Assembly (NCBI GenBank): GCA_902558225.1
Contig: CACEDG010000003.1
Span: forward strand, 1-64,000
Origin: an uncultured Pelagibacteraceae bacterium
GTDB taxonomy: Bacteria; Pseudomonadota; Alphaproteobacteria; Pelagibacterales; Pelagibacteraceae
DNA: 64,000 nt
Direction: 5' to 3'
The notes under the pieces were generated by a model. It was not told the DNA's origin and made no database searches. It saw only the letters and a list, made by a program, of their open reading frames with translations. Each line of letters begins with the position of its first letter. The first letter of the stretch is position 1. Below are positions 1-9,528 of the stretch, one piece after another. A program made the translations under genes and the position numbers.

Positions 1-10
1 ACAAGAATAA

Positions 11-562
11 ATGTATAAAGAAAATTTTTTAAGTAAAATAAAATATTTACCTGAGACTACAAAACAGTTTGGTGGCTTGATATTAATAATTCTAATTATA
101 TCATTATCTTTTTTTGTTTTAAATTTAAAGTTTGGTGGCGGTGATGAACTTGTAAGAAAAATGAAATTAGAAGAAGAGAGAATTGCTAAAGAAAAGAAAT
201 TAAGTGAATTAATTTCTAAATTGCCCTCAGGAATATTGGTAACTTTTGACGGCACAGATCACTTCAGGTTAACAGACGAAGTTTATGAGCAAGTTTGTAA
301 AGCTACAAAGTTAATTCCACAACGTGCAATTATGGGGGCAAACTTTCTAAATTTTAGAGCACATGAAATTTACACAATTAATGGTAACAAAATAGATGAA
401 ACTTTTGTTAGATGGGATGAGGAGAAAAATAAGTGTTTTGCAGGCTTTACAGTGAGTGGAAATAACGTTGGAGTTGACGAGTCAATTACTGTCAGTGGTG
501 AAGCATTAAGTTTTCTAAGTACCGGAATAGACACAAGGGTTTATTATATTAAAAATTTTTAA
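11..562 (+). CDS. Hypothetical membrane-anchored protein
   Basis: I do not recognise this family. The protein is 183 aa. One hydrophobic segment (about residues 22-39, GLILIILIISLSFFVLNL) follows a short basic N-terminus, which suggests a single-pass inner-membrane protein with a periplasmic C-terminus. A charged helix rich in K and E (about 48-66) comes next, then a mixed alpha/beta domain with two cysteines (in EQVCKAT and NKCFAG). It lies 63 nt ahead of the ABC transporter ATPase on the same strand and may be co-transcribed with it, but nothing in the sequence ties it to transport. The ATG start is taken from the ORF track. Confidence 0.7.
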   Translation: MYKENFLSKIKYLPETTKQFGGLILIILIISLSFFVLNLKFGGGDELVRKMKLEEERIAKEKKLSELISKLPSGILVTFDGTDHFRLTDEVYEQVCKATKLIPQRAIMGANFLNFRAHEIYTINGNKIDETFVRWDEEKNKCFAGFTVSGNNVGVDESITVSGEALSFLSTGIDTRVYYIKNF

Positions 563-625
563 GGGGAAAGTAACAATATTATGGATTTAATTTTATCCTA
601 ATTTCATATAACTTAATTGGAATTT

Positions 626-1654
626 ATGTCTGAGCCAGTAATCAAATGTGAAAACGTATATAAAATTTTTGGAGCAAATGCTCAGAAGATGCTTCAAGAC
701 TCAAACGGAAATGTTGATGCAAAAATATTTCAAGAAAATGGCTGTATAGTTGGAGTAAACAATGCTTCTTTTGAAGTTTCAAAAGGAGAGATGTTAGTTG
801 TTATGGGTTTATCTGGTTCAGGTAAATCAACTTTATTAAGATGTATCTCTAGATTAACTGATGCAACAGGAGGCAAAATATTTATTGAGGGTCAGAACTT
901 GTTACAATTAAATAATAAAGATCTAATAGATCTTAGAAGAAATAAAATGGGAATGGTTTTTCAAAGCTTCGCTTTACTCCCACATAAAACTGTTGTTGAA
1001 AATATAGCTTTCCCACTTCAGATTAAAGGAGTCAAAACTGAAGATAGTATCAGTAAAGCAATGGATATGGTTAAACTAGTTGGTCTTGATGGTAGAGAAA
1101 ATTATTTTCCCAGAGAACTTTCAGGAGGACAACAACAAAGAGTCGGTATAGCAAGATCTCTAGCAGTTGAGCCTGATATTTGGTTTTTAGATGAGCCTTT
1201 TTCAGCTTTAGATCCATTAATTAGAAAAGAGATGCAAGATGAGTTCTTGCGACTTCAAGAAAAATTACAAAAAACAATTATGTTTATTACACATGATTTT
1301 GATGAAGCTTTAAAACTTGCTGACCGTATTGCAATTATGAAAGATGGAATAATTGAACAGTTAGATACACCAGCTAATATTGTTTTAAATCCAGCGACAG
1401 AATATGTCAGAAAGTTCACTGAAGAAGTGCCAAGAGAAAAAGTTTTACTAATTGAAGATGTTATGGAGACTTCACAAGAAAATCTTGGTAATTTAAAAGT
1501 CTCAAAGGATGAAATCATTGAGAATGTTGCTGAAAAAATTCTTACGCAAGAAAAAGCTGTTGCAGTGATAGATGAAGATAATAAAATCATAGGTTCTATT
1601 AACCCATCTAAGATAATTAATACTGTATTCGGAGGAAGAAAAAATAATAATTAA
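626..1654 (+). CDS. Glycine betaine/TMAO-type ABC transporter ATP-binding protein (ProV/OpuAA/TmoV-like)
   Basis: This is the ATPase of a quaternary-amine ABC importer. It shows Walker A GLSGSGKST, signature LSGGQQQRVGIARSL, Walker B DIWFLDEPFSALDP and the switch His in ITHDFDEAL. The ~80-residue C-terminal extension (VLLIEDVMETSQ onward, with AVAVIDEDNKIIGSI) resembles the CBS-like tail of ProV/OpuAA. The track starts at a TTG (617); the ATG at 626 giving MSEPVIKCENVYK is the better start. The fused permease follows after 3 nt. Proximity to a trimethylamine monooxygenase makes TMAO (TmoV-like) as plausible as glycine betaine; sequence alone does not decide. The binding protein is not in the window. 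Confidence 0.93.
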   Translation: MSEPVIKCENVYKIFGANAQKMLQDSNGNVDAKIFQENGCIVGVNNASFEVSKGEMLVVMGLSGSGKSTLLRCISRLTDATGGKIFIEGQNLLQLNNKDLIDLRRNKMGMVFQSFALLPHKTVVENIAFPLQIKGVKTEDSISKAMDMVKLVGLDGRENYFPRELSGGQQQRVGIARSLAVEPDIWFLDEPFSALDPLIRKEMQDEFLRLQEKLQKTIMFITHDFDEALKLADRIAIMKDGIIEQLDTPANIVLNPATEYVRKFTEEVPREKVLLIEDVMETSQENLGNLKVSKDEIIENVAEKILTQEKAVAVIDEDNKIIGSINPSKIINTVFGGRKNNN

Positions 1655-1657
1655 ATT

Positions 1658-3811
1658 ATGGAACTTTTTAAGAAATATCCAAAAACTTTTCAGTGGTTAT
1701 TTTTATTAATTGTATTCTTTGCTCTTTGCTTTGCGATCGAGGTACCTGAGACATATAAATTTATCAGAGGCCAAGCAGAATTCGTCAAAGATCCCAATCA
1801 AAGTAGCTATGTATTTTTAGGTAAAGAGGTAAGATATTACGCTTTTGATGTTTTTTGGAGATTACCTCCATTGCTTGGATGGTTGCCCATTTGGATTAAT
1901 GACTCATTATTTTTCTTAATGAACGAGTGGATGCCAATAGAAGTTTGGAATGAAGATACTCAAGAATTTAAAAGTCGTCCTATAGTTTTACAAATTAGTA
2001 GAAATCTGACTGCCTTCATGACTTTTTTAATAGAATTAATTAGAGAAATCTTACTGGGAGGTTTAGAGACAATTGTTGCCTTTACTAGTTGGGATTGGAT
2101 AGATAAAAACCCATGGGCTGAATTACCAGGATTGCCGTGGACTATTGTTGCAGCAGGCGCAGCATTACTTTCGTATAAGCTTAGCGGCAAAGGTCTAGCT
2201 TTATTTGCAGGTTTAACTATGGTTTACATTTCTGTATTTGGTCAATGGAAGCCTTCAATGCAAACTCTTTCATTTATATTAGTTGCTGCTCCATTATCAT
2301 TTATTTTTGGTTTAGGATTAGGGATAGCAGCTTTTAAAAGTAAACGTGTAGAAAAAGCTTTATATCCAATATTACTTGTAATGCAAACAATGCCACAATA
2401 CGCTGTATTGGTTCCAGCATTAGTTCTTTTTGGAGTAGGTGACCATGCCGCTGTAATTATTACTATGGTTGTAGCAATACCACCGATGATATTATTAACT
2501 CTTTTAGGTCTAAGAGCAGTACCTCCAGAAGTTATTGAAGCAGGAAGAATGAGTGGATGTAATAATTTTCAATTAATGTTTAAAGTATTAATTCCAACTG
2601 CTAGGAGAGATATTTTAATAGGAGTTAATCAAGTCATCATGGTGTGTTTTTCAATGGCAGTTATCTCAGCATTTATTGGAGCAAAAGGTTTAGGGTTTAA
2701 TTTATTGTTAGCTCTGAACCAATTAAATATTGGACTAGCTTTAGAGGCAGGCTTATGTATCAGTTTAATTGCAATTCTTTTAGATAAAATGTCTTTAGCT
2801 TGGGCAAATAAACAAACAGATTATTTTGGTAATCTTACCTTCTATCAAAGAAACAAAAATCTTTTATTTTTTGGAGTTATATTTGTTATTGGAATAATAT
2901 TAGCTTACATTGGGACTTTTTTATTCAAAGATACTTTCAATTATTTATTTGAAATTCCCCATAACAAAGGAATATCAACTGCTGATTTTTGGAATAAAGG
3001 AGTAGATTGGATTTTTGAAACTTTCTTTGTTTATATTAAAGCGTTCAATACATGGTTGATACAAGATGTGCTTCAGCCAATGCGAGCATTATATTTAAGA
3101 ATGCCTGCAATCGCTACGATAGTTTTAGTTGTTGGTGCAGGATATTTAATTGGTGGCTTACGTTCAGCATTAGTGGTGTGTGCTTTAACACTTTTTATTG
3201 CATTAAGCCCTTGGTGGGATAGAGCTTTAGTAACAGCATATATGGCAACTTTTGGAGTTATTGTTTCTTGTATCATTGGATTTACAGTAGGAACTTTGTG
3301 TTTCCAAAATAAACATTCAGCAAACTTTATGCTGGGTGTTTGTGATATTTTTCAAACGTTCCCATCTTTTGTGTATTTAATTCCAGTAATGATGTTATTT
3401 GGTATTACAGATACATCTGTACTTATCGCAGTCATAGTTTATGCAACGATACCTGCTACAAGATATACAATCGAAGGATTAAGAAGTGTTCCAGCTGGTC
3501 TACATGATGCAGCAACTATGTCTGGTGTAAATAAATTTCAAAGATTGACTAAAATTGAATTTCCTTTGGCGTTCCCACATATGATGCTTGGTATAAATCA
3601 AACAATTGTTTTTGCTTTATTCATGGTAATTATCGGGGCATTTATTGGAACAGAAGATTTAGGACAATATATATTAAAAGCATTATCAGATAAAAAAGGC
3701 GCTGGTATTGGATTAACGCTTGGTATCTGTGTAGCTTTCATAGCTTTAATTTTTGATAATTTAATTAGAGCCTATGTCCAAAAAAGAAAAAAACATTTAG
3801 GTATTGATTAA
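1658..3811 (+). CDS. Fused double-domain betaine/TMAO ABC transporter permease (ProW/TmoW-like)
   Basis: At 717 aa this is about twice a usual ProW. It carries two copies of the BPD permease domain, roughly residues 200-385 and 515-715. Each copy has an EAA-type loop: VPPEVIEAGRMSGCNNFQ in the first, VPAGLHDAATMSGVNKFQ in the second. The duplication would let one polypeptide form the whole transmembrane channel. An N-terminal hydrophobic segment and a large loop (about 30-190) precede the first domain. The gene lies 3 nt after the ATPase, so the two are surely one operon. It converges on tmm with a 7-nt gap. The substrate is inferred as glycine betaine or TMAO. Confidence 0.92.
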   Translation: MELFKKYPKTFQWLFLLIVFFALCFAIEVPETYKFIRGQAEFVKDPNQSSYVFLGKEVRYYAFDVFWRLPPLLGWLPIWINDSLFFLMNEWMPIEVWNEDTQEFKSRPIVLQISRNLTAFMTFLIELIREILLGGLETIVAFTSWDWIDKNPWAELPGLPWTIVAAGAALLSYKLSGKGLALFAGLTMVYISVFGQWKPSMQTLSFILVAAPLSFIFGLGLGIAAFKSKRVEKALYPILLVMQTMPQYAVLVPALVLFGVGDHAAVIITMVVAIPPMILLTLLGLRAVPPEVIEAGRMSGCNNFQLMFKVLIPTARRDILIGVNQVIMVCFSMAVISAFIGAKGLGFNLLLALNQLNIGLALEAGLCISLIAILLDKMSLAWANKQTDYFGNLTFYQRNKNLLFFGVIFVIGIILAYIGTFLFKDTFNYLFEIPHNKGISTADFWNKGVDWIFETFFVYIKAFNTWLIQDVLQPMRALYLRMPAIATIVLVVGAGYLIGGLRSALVVCALTLFIALSPWWDRALVTAYMATFGVIVSCIIGFTVGTLCFQNKHSANFMLGVCDIFQTFPSFVYLIPVMMLFGITDTSVLIAVIVYATIPATRYTIEGLRSVPAGLHDAATMSGVNKFQRLTKIEFPLAFPHMMLGINQTIVFALFMVIIGAFIGTEDLGQYILKALSDKKGAGIGLTLGICVAFIALIFDNLIRAYVQKRKKHLGID

Positions 3812-3818
3812 CCTTAGA

Positions 3819-5150
3819 TTATTTGTCTAAAAAAGTTTTTGAAGAGTCATCCATAGCAGTTGCCCATGGCGTATGATGAATAGGAGCTACAGAACCAGTT
3901 ACAGGAGATGAAAAAGATTTATCTCTATATGTTGAAATATCTTCAACTTTATGGTGTTCCCACTCTTTAAAGTGTTTTCTTATTAACTCAAAATCAATTT
4001 TTGGATAATTGGACATTTCATAAAGCTCTTTTGTATACTCAGTTTGAAAATCAATCATTTGATCGGGGTTTTCTAGCTTTTCTTCCATTACAACCCATTT
4101 ATTAATATCTTTTTCAATTTCTTCATTATTAGGTATTTTGATTTTATTCATAATTACATCTCTTGCGTACCAAGCTTGGCAATCAAACATATTAAATGTA
4201 TGGAATTGATCTTGCATGCCAAGATATAAAAGTTTGTGATTATCTTGCCAAACCACTCCTTTATATAATTTTGGTGGATATAGTCGGTTTCTAGTTTTTA
4301 ATTGTAAATTTTCTTCTAAAAATGGAAAATGATGAAGGTAACCAGTGCATAGAATTATAACGTCAGCCTCTTGTTCAGTGCCATCTTTAAAGATTGCTTT
4401 TTTTCCCTCTAATCTATCAAGATAATGAACCTCTTTCATTCCATCAGGCCATTTAAATCCCATCGGGTTATGTCGATAACCAATGGTAACACTTTTAGCT
4501 CCGTATTTATTACATTGAAGTGCGATGTCTTCTGCTGAATAACTACTACCTAGTACTATTACATTTTTATTTCTAAATTCTTCTGCATCTCTAAAGTCAT
4601 GAGAATGCATTATTCTTCCAGGAAATATATCCATTCCTTTGTATTCTGGAATAAATGGAACTGAAAAGTGACCTGTTGATACAACAACAAAATCAAAATT
4701 ATCTTTTAATACTTTATTGTTAATTTTATCTTGATAACTAAGCTCAAATTTGTCATTTTTAAAAATAGTATTAATAACTCTAGTATTAAATTTTATCTTT
4801 TTTTTTAAATTCCCTTTGCTTACTCTTCCAACAATATAATCATATAAAACTTCTCTAGGTGGGAAAGATGGTATTGGCTTTCCAAAGTGCTCATCAAAGG
4901 GATAATCTGCAAACTCTAAACACTCCTTTGGTCCATTTGACCAAAGATATCTATACATGCTGTTAGGTACAGAGTCTCCGTATTGATCAGATCCTGTTCG
5001 CCAACTGTAATTCCACAAACCTCCCCAATTATCTTGTTTTTCAAAACAAACAACCTCAGGGATTTTTTCACCATTTTTTTCTGCTAATTCAAAAGACCGT
5101 AACATTGATAGTCCACAAGGCCCTGCACCAATAATTGCTACTTTTGTCAT
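3819..5150 (-). CDS. tmm: Flavin-containing monooxygenase, probable trimethylamine monooxygenase
   Basis: A 443-aa class B FMO, matching the usual length of bacterial Tmm. The FAD-binding GxGxxG motif is at the N-terminus (VAIIGAGPCGLS). The FMO fingerprint region follows (HSHDFRDAEEFRNKNVIVLGSSYSAEDIA), containing the second Rossmann GSSYSAED that binds NADPH. The C-terminal part has ILCTGYLHHFPFL. Known family members oxidise trimethylamine to TMAO and also dimethyl sulfide to DMSO. Being next to a betaine/TMAO-type transporter and upstream of one-carbon genes fits methylamine use. No TMAO demethylase (tdm, DUF1989+GcvT) is visible in the window. The gene is divergent from gpsA across 77 nt. 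Confidence 0.88.
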   Translation of the reverse strand: MTKVAIIGAGPCGLSMLRSFELAEKNGEKIPEVVCFEKQDNWGGLWNYSWRTGSDQYGDSVPNSMYRYLWSNGPKECLEFADYPFDEHFGKPIPSFPPREVLYDYIVGRVSKGNLKKKIKFNTRVINTIFKNDKFELSYQDKINNKVLKDNFDFVVVSTGHFSVPFIPEYKGMDIFPGRIMHSHDFRDAEEFRNKNVIVLGSSYSAEDIALQCNKYGAKSVTIGYRHNPMGFKWPDGMKEVHYLDRLEGKKAIFKDGTEQEADVIILCTGYLHHFPFLEENLQLKTRNRLYPPKLYKGVVWQDNHKLLYLGMQDQFHTFNMFDCQAWYARDVIMNKIKIPNNEEIEKDINKWVVMEEKLENPDQMIDFQTEYTKELYEMSNYPKIDFELIRKHFKEWEHHKVEDISTYRDKSFSSPVTGSVAPIHHTPWATAMDDSSKTFLDK

Positions 5151-5227
5151 TTATCTACTAAATTAAATAATTAATTATGTATTTTACTAACAAAATGATG
5201 ACAATTACAATAAAATAATCATTTGTT

Positions 5228-6190
5228 ATGAAAAATATTTTAGTTATCGGCGGAGGCGCAATGGGCTCTGCATTTACAATCCCAAGTTTAGAAAATAAAA
5301 ACAATGTGACAATTACTGAACCTTATAGCAAAAGATTCATTAAAGACTTATCCTCAAAAAAAAAATTTCATTCTGCTCTTAAGATAAAATTACCAAAACA
5401 ATTAAGATTTAGAAAATTTTCTAAAAATTTATTAAAAGAAAATTTTGACCTTATAGTAATAGCCTTAAGTCTTCCAGGTATTGACTTTATTGGCAAAGAA
5501 TTAAAAGATTTAAAAGTTAAAACTCCAATTTTGGTTTTGACTAAAGGATTAAAATTTGAAAAAAAAAAGGATAAGGTTTTAACAATTTCAGATCAACTTC
5601 AAAAAAACTATAATTTAAAAAATATTTCAGTCCTAAAAGGGCCTTGTTTGGCAAAGGAATTGGCCAGAAAAAATCAAACTAGTGTAATTATAGCAAATAA
5701 GAATATTAAGATTGCAAAATCTATTGGAAGAAAAATTTCTACAAAATATTATTTAACAGAATATTCTAAAGATGTAGTTGGAGTAGAAGTGTGTTCAGCA
5801 ATAAAGAATATATATTCAATGATAATTGGAGCTGGTCAAAGCCTTAATTCATCATCAAATTTATTTCAAAAAGCAATTCTTGAAATGAGATACTTAAACA
5901 AATATTTCAAAGGTAAAGATGAAACAATCTTAGGGCTTGCCGGGGTGGGTGACTTATATGTTAGTGCCGCAGGTGGAAGAAACAGTAAGATGGGTAGTTT
6001 TTTAGGAAAAGGATTTACATTTAAAACTGCAAAAAAAAGATTTATGCCAAAAGAAACTGTTGAAGGTGAAGAACTTGCAAAAGAAATTGCACCATTTATT
6101 TTAAAAAAAATTGATAAAAAGAAAATTCCGTTAATGATTAATTTACTTAAAACAATTAAAGAGAATAAAAAACTTAAGATAAAAGTTTAA
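5228..6190 (+). CDS. gpsA: NAD(P)-dependent glycerol-3-phosphate dehydrogenase-like protein
   Basis: At 320 aa it is close to the GpsA family length. It has a Rossmann motif at residues 5-12 ([11 protein letters not shown]) and the family blocks [11 protein letters not shown] and [21 protein letters not shown], which contains the catalytic Lys, then [21 protein letters not shown]. GpsA reduces dihydroxyacetone phosphate to sn-glycerol-3-phosphate for phospholipids. The basic, lysine-rich sequence is more divergent than core GpsA proteins, so it could be a paralogue. Its 3' end overlaps the convergent fhs by 4 nt. Confidence 0.85.
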   Translation: MKNILVIGGGAMGSAFTIPSLENKNNVTITEPYSKRFIKDLSSKKKFHSALKIKLPKQLRFRKFSKNLLKENFDLIVIALSLPGIDFIGKELKDLKVKTPILVLTKGLKFEKKKDKVLTISDQLQKNYNLKNISVLKGPCLAKELARKNQTSVIIANKNIKIAKSIGRKISTKYYLTEYSKDVVGVEVCSAIKNIYSMIIGAGQSLNSSSNLFQKAILEMRYLNKYFKGKDETILGLAGVGDLYVSAAGGRNSKMGSFLGKGFTFKTAKKRFMPKETVEGEELAKEIAPFILKKIDKKKIPLMINLLKTIKENKKLKIKV

Positions 6191-7872
6191 AATAGACCCT
6201 CTATATCACCATCTTTATTAAGCTTAATGGAGTCAGCCGCAGGCACCCTTGGAAGTCCTGGCATTGTCATGATTGCTCCACAGACAACAACAATAAATTC
6301 TGCACCTGATGAAAGTCTAATTTCTCTAATTGGCAAAGAATGACCTGTCGGAGCACCTTTTAGACTAGGATCTGTTGAAAAACTATATTGAGTTTTCGCA
6401 ACACATATAGGTAATTCACCATACCCAGCTTCTTCAAAGTTTTTTAATTGATCTCTTATTTTTGTATCTGCGATAACCTCATCTGCTCTGTAAATCTCTT
6501 TTGCTATAGTTTCTATCTTTTTGAAAAGGGGAGTTTTACTTTCATATAAAAATTTAAATTTAGCTTCATTCTTTTCACATAAATCTGTTACATGTTTAGC
6601 TAAATCTTTTGTTCCCTCACCACCATCAGCCCAATGCTTACAAATACTAGCATTTACTTTTAGCTTTTTACAGAACTCAACTAAAGCATTTACCTCTTTA
6701 TCTGTGTCTTTTATAAAGTGATTTATGGCTACGGCCACTGGTAAACCAAATTTTTTTACGTTTTCAATATGTCTTTCAAGGTTTATCAATCCTTTCTTAA
6801 GTGCATCAACATTTTCATTTTTTAAATCATCTTTTGCAACACCACCATGCATCTTTAAAGCTCTTATAGTTGCAACTATAACAACACAACTCGGTTTTAA
6901 ATTTGATTTCCTACATTTAATGTCTAAAAATTTTTCTGCTCCTAAATCTGCACCAAAACCTGCTTCAGTTACAACATAGTCAGCAAGTTTTAATCCAGCT
7001 TTAGTTGCAATTACTGAATTACATCCATGTGCAATATTTGCGAATGGTCCACCATGAATTATTGCAGGATTATTTTCTAATGTTTGTGTAATATTAGGTC
7101 TGATTGCTTCTTTGAGTAAGACAGTCATTGGCCCATGAGCATTTAAATCTTTTGCATAAATTGGTTTTTTTTCTCGAGTATATGCTACTGTAATATTTCC
7201 AATCCTATTTTCTAAATCCTCAAGATTATTAGCAAGGCAAAAGATAGCCATTATCTCAGATGCAACCGTAATATCAAAACCATCTTCTCTTGGAAAACCA
7301 TTAGCAACACCACCAAGATTAATATTTATTGATCTTAAAGCTCTGTCGTTCATATCCATAACTCTTTTCCAAACAATTCTTCTGACATCTATATTTAATT
7401 TATTCCCCCAGTAGATATGATTATCAATTAAAGCAGATAAAAGATTATGTGCTGATGTTATTGCGTGAAAATCTCCTGTAAAATGAAGATTAATTTGTTC
7501 CATCGGGACTACTTGAGCATACCCTCCTCCTGCAGCACCACCTTTCATTCCAAAGGATGGACCTAAACTTGGTTCTCTTAAGCATACAATAGATTTTTTT
7601 CCAATTTTATTTAGTCCATCGTTTAATCCTACGGAAGTGGTTGTTTTACCTTCCCCGGCAGGAGTTGGAGTTATCGCCGTGACTAAAATTAATTTACCGT
7701 CTGGCTTATCTTTTAATGTATCTAAGTATTCCAAGTTTATTTTTGCAATATGTCTGCCCATCGGGCTAAAAGCTGAACTTTCGTCTGGAACATTTACTTT
7801 CGCTAAGATTTCCTTTATGGGAAGCATTTTTGCTTCACGAGCAATTTGAATATCTGATTTTATGTCGCTCAT
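6187..7872 (-). CDS. fhs: Formate-tetrahydrofolate ligase
   Basis: A 561-aa enzyme of normal family length. The P-loop-like motif [14 protein letters not shown] lies near residue 70, and the conserved [22 protein letters not shown] follows. The C-terminus has [14 protein letters not shown] and [16 protein letters not shown]. It catalyses the ATP-dependent, reversible exchange between formate and 10-formyl-THF. Sitting divergently beside soxBDAG, whose sarcosine oxidase product is methylene-THF, it gives the route for oxidising methyl groups to formate with ATP recovery, or for formate assimilation. Confidence 0.97.
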   Translation of the reverse strand: MSDIKSDIQIAREAKMLPIKEILAKVNVPDESSAFSPMGRHIAKINLEYLDTLKDKPDGKLILVTAITPTPAGEGKTTTSVGLNDGLNKIGKKSIVCLREPSLGPSFGMKGGAAGGGYAQVVPMEQINLHFTGDFHAITSAHNLLSALIDNHIYWGNKLNIDVRRIVWKRVMDMNDRALRSININLGGVANGFPREDGFDITVASEIMAIFCLANNLEDLENRIGNITVAYTREKKPIYAKDLNAHGPMTVLLKEAIRPNITQTLENNPAIIHGGPFANIAHGCNSVIATKAGLKLADYVVTEAGFGADLGAEKFLDIKCRKSNLKPSCVVIVATIRALKMHGGVAKDDLKNENVDALKKGLINLERHIENVKKFGLPVAVAINHFIKDTDKEVNALVEFCKKLKVNASICKHWADGGEGTKDLAKHVTDLCEKNEAKFKFLYESKTPLFKKIETIAKEIYRADEVIADTKIRDQLKNFEEAGYGELPICVAKTQYSFSTDPSLKGAPTGHSLPIREIRLSSGAEFIVVVCGAIMTMPGLPRVPAADSIKLNKDGDIEGLF

Positions 7873-7998
7873 TGAATTTTATAAAAAATAATAAAAAACT
7901 GGTCGATTAGTATCTCTTTTTAAAGCCTTTGGAAATATCTAAAAATTATATATAAAAAAAATATGAACTATTTATACTCATTATTATAAAATTTACTT

Positions 7999-9255
7999 AT
8001 GCAAAAATATTCAGTTTTTAGTCTTGTTAAAAATGCCCTATCAAATCACGAAAATTGGGACTTAGCTTGGAAAGATCCAACTCCCAAGAAAGAGTATGAT
8101 GTTGTTATTATAGGTGGTGGTGGACATGGTTTAGCAACCGCATATTATCTAGCTAAAGAACACAATATTACTAATGTTGCTATAATTGAAAAAGGTTGGA
8201 TTGGTGGAGGTAATGTTGGTCGAAACACTACGATAATTAGATCAAATTATATGCATGATGACAATGCATTATTTAGCGAATTTGGAATGGATCTTTGGAG
8301 AAGAATGAGCCAAGATTTGAATTACAATGTGATGTTTTCTCCAAGAGGAATAATTAATCTTGCTCACTCAGATGCACAAATGAATACTTATGCTCGAAGA
8401 GGAAATTCAATGAGATTAAACGGTATCGATGCAGTTCTCTTAAATAGGGAAGAAGTGAGGGAGATTATTCCTATGGCTGATTTTTCTGACAATGTACGAT
8501 TTCCAATTTTTGGTGGATTAATGCAGCCTAGTGCGGGAACAGCTAGACACGATGCTGTAGCTTGGGGCTATGCACGTCAGGCAGATGATATGGGTGTAGA
8601 CATAATTCAAAATTGTGAAGTAATTGGATTTGATGTGTCTGCAGGAAAAATTAATGGAGTGAGAACTTCTCGTGGGGACATTAAAGCAAAAAAAATTGGA
8701 TTATGTGTTGCAGGTAGTACAAATATTTTAGCGGAAAAACTTAATATGACATTACCAATTGAGACTCATCTATTACAAGCATGTGTATCTGAGCCAGTGA
8801 AACCAGTTTTAGATAAAGTAGTTACCTTTGGTGCAGGACATTTTTATATCAGCCAGTCTGATAAAGGAGAAATGGTAATGGGTGGTGATCTTGATGGCTA
8901 CAATAGTTATGCACAAAGAGGCAATCTTCCAACACTTCAACATGTTCTAACGGAAGGAATAGCAATGATGCCTTTCTTGAGTAAATTAAAAATGCTTAGG
9001 ACTTGGGGAGGAATAATGGACATGTCTATGGATGGTTCTCCTATAATTGATAAAACTCACATTGAAGGTTTGTATTTAAATTGTGGTTGGTGTTATGGTG
9101 GATTTAAAGCAACACCTGCATCTGGCTGGACATTTGCACACACAATCGCACAAGATAGAGTTCATGAATTAAATGCAGGCTATAGTTTAAATAGATTTAA
9201 CACTGGTCACTTACTTGACGAAAAGGGACTTGGCACAAAAACTTGGATTTCATAA
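7999..9255 (+). CDS. soxB: Heterotetrameric sarcosine oxidase, beta subunit
   Basis: The 418-aa beta subunit is a DAO-family flavoprotein that oxidises sarcosine. The N-terminal FAD motif is VVIIGGGGHGLATAYYLA. GTARHDAVAWGYAR (about residues 178-191) contains the His that covalently holds FMN in characterised enzymes. The C-terminus carries GWCYGGFKATPASG. It is the first gene of the tight set soxB-soxD-soxA-soxG and directly abuts soxD. It is divergent from fhs across 126 AT-rich bases, which must hold both promoters; I could not pick a clear -35/-10 pair there. Confidence 0.96.
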   Translation: MQKYSVFSLVKNALSNHENWDLAWKDPTPKKEYDVVIIGGGGHGLATAYYLAKEHNITNVAIIEKGWIGGGNVGRNTTIIRSNYMHDDNALFSEFGMDLWRRMSQDLNYNVMFSPRGIINLAHSDAQMNTYARRGNSMRLNGIDAVLLNREEVREIIPMADFSDNVRFPIFGGLMQPSAGTARHDAVAWGYARQADDMGVDIIQNCEVIGFDVSAGKINGVRTSRGDIKAKKIGLCVAGSTNILAEKLNMTLPIETHLLQACVSEPVKPVLDKVVTFGAGHFYISQSDKGEMVMGGDLDGYNSYAQRGNLPTLQHVLTEGIAMMPFLSKLKMLRTWGGIMDMSMDGSPIIDKTHIEGLYLNCGWCYGGFKATPASGWTFAHTIAQDRVHELNAGYSLNRFNTGHLLDEKGLGTKTWIS

Positions 9256-9528
9256 ATGCTTTATATAAAATGTCCACACTGTGGAATGAGATCACAGAAT
9301 GAATTTTCATATGGTGGTGATGCAACTATAAAACGACCAGAATTAGGAAAAGAAATATCTGATCAAGATTGGGATAATTTTGTTTACAATAGAAAAAGCT
9401 TAAGAGGGAAACATTGGGAACTTTGGCAACATATATCAGGTTGTAGACAATGGATAAAAGTTGAAAGAGACACTGCTACTCACGAAATTTTCAATACTCT
9501 TAAAGCAAATGAAGAAATTTCATTATGA
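9256..9528 (+). CDS. soxD: Sarcosine oxidase, delta subunit
   Basis: A 90-aa zinc-binding structural subunit. It starts MLYIKCPHCGMR, giving the CxxC pair, and continues NEFSYGGDA. Near residues 60-68 is WQHISGCRQW, with the downstream His and Cys that complete the zinc site in the family. It bridges the alpha and beta subunits and has no catalytic site of its own. It begins immediately after the soxB stop and overlaps soxA by 4 nt (ATGA), which indicates translational coupling. Confidence 0.95.
   Translation: MLYIKCPHCGMRSQNEFSYGGDATIKRPELGKEISDQDWDNFVYNRKSLRGKHWELWQHISGCRQWIKVERDTATHEIFNTLKANEEISL

Noticed and set aside
1255-1590. Minus-strand 111-aa ORF inside the ABC ATPase gene
   Set aside because: It is a low-complexity, Ser-rich shadow of the well-conserved ATPase frame; no start signal or family features.
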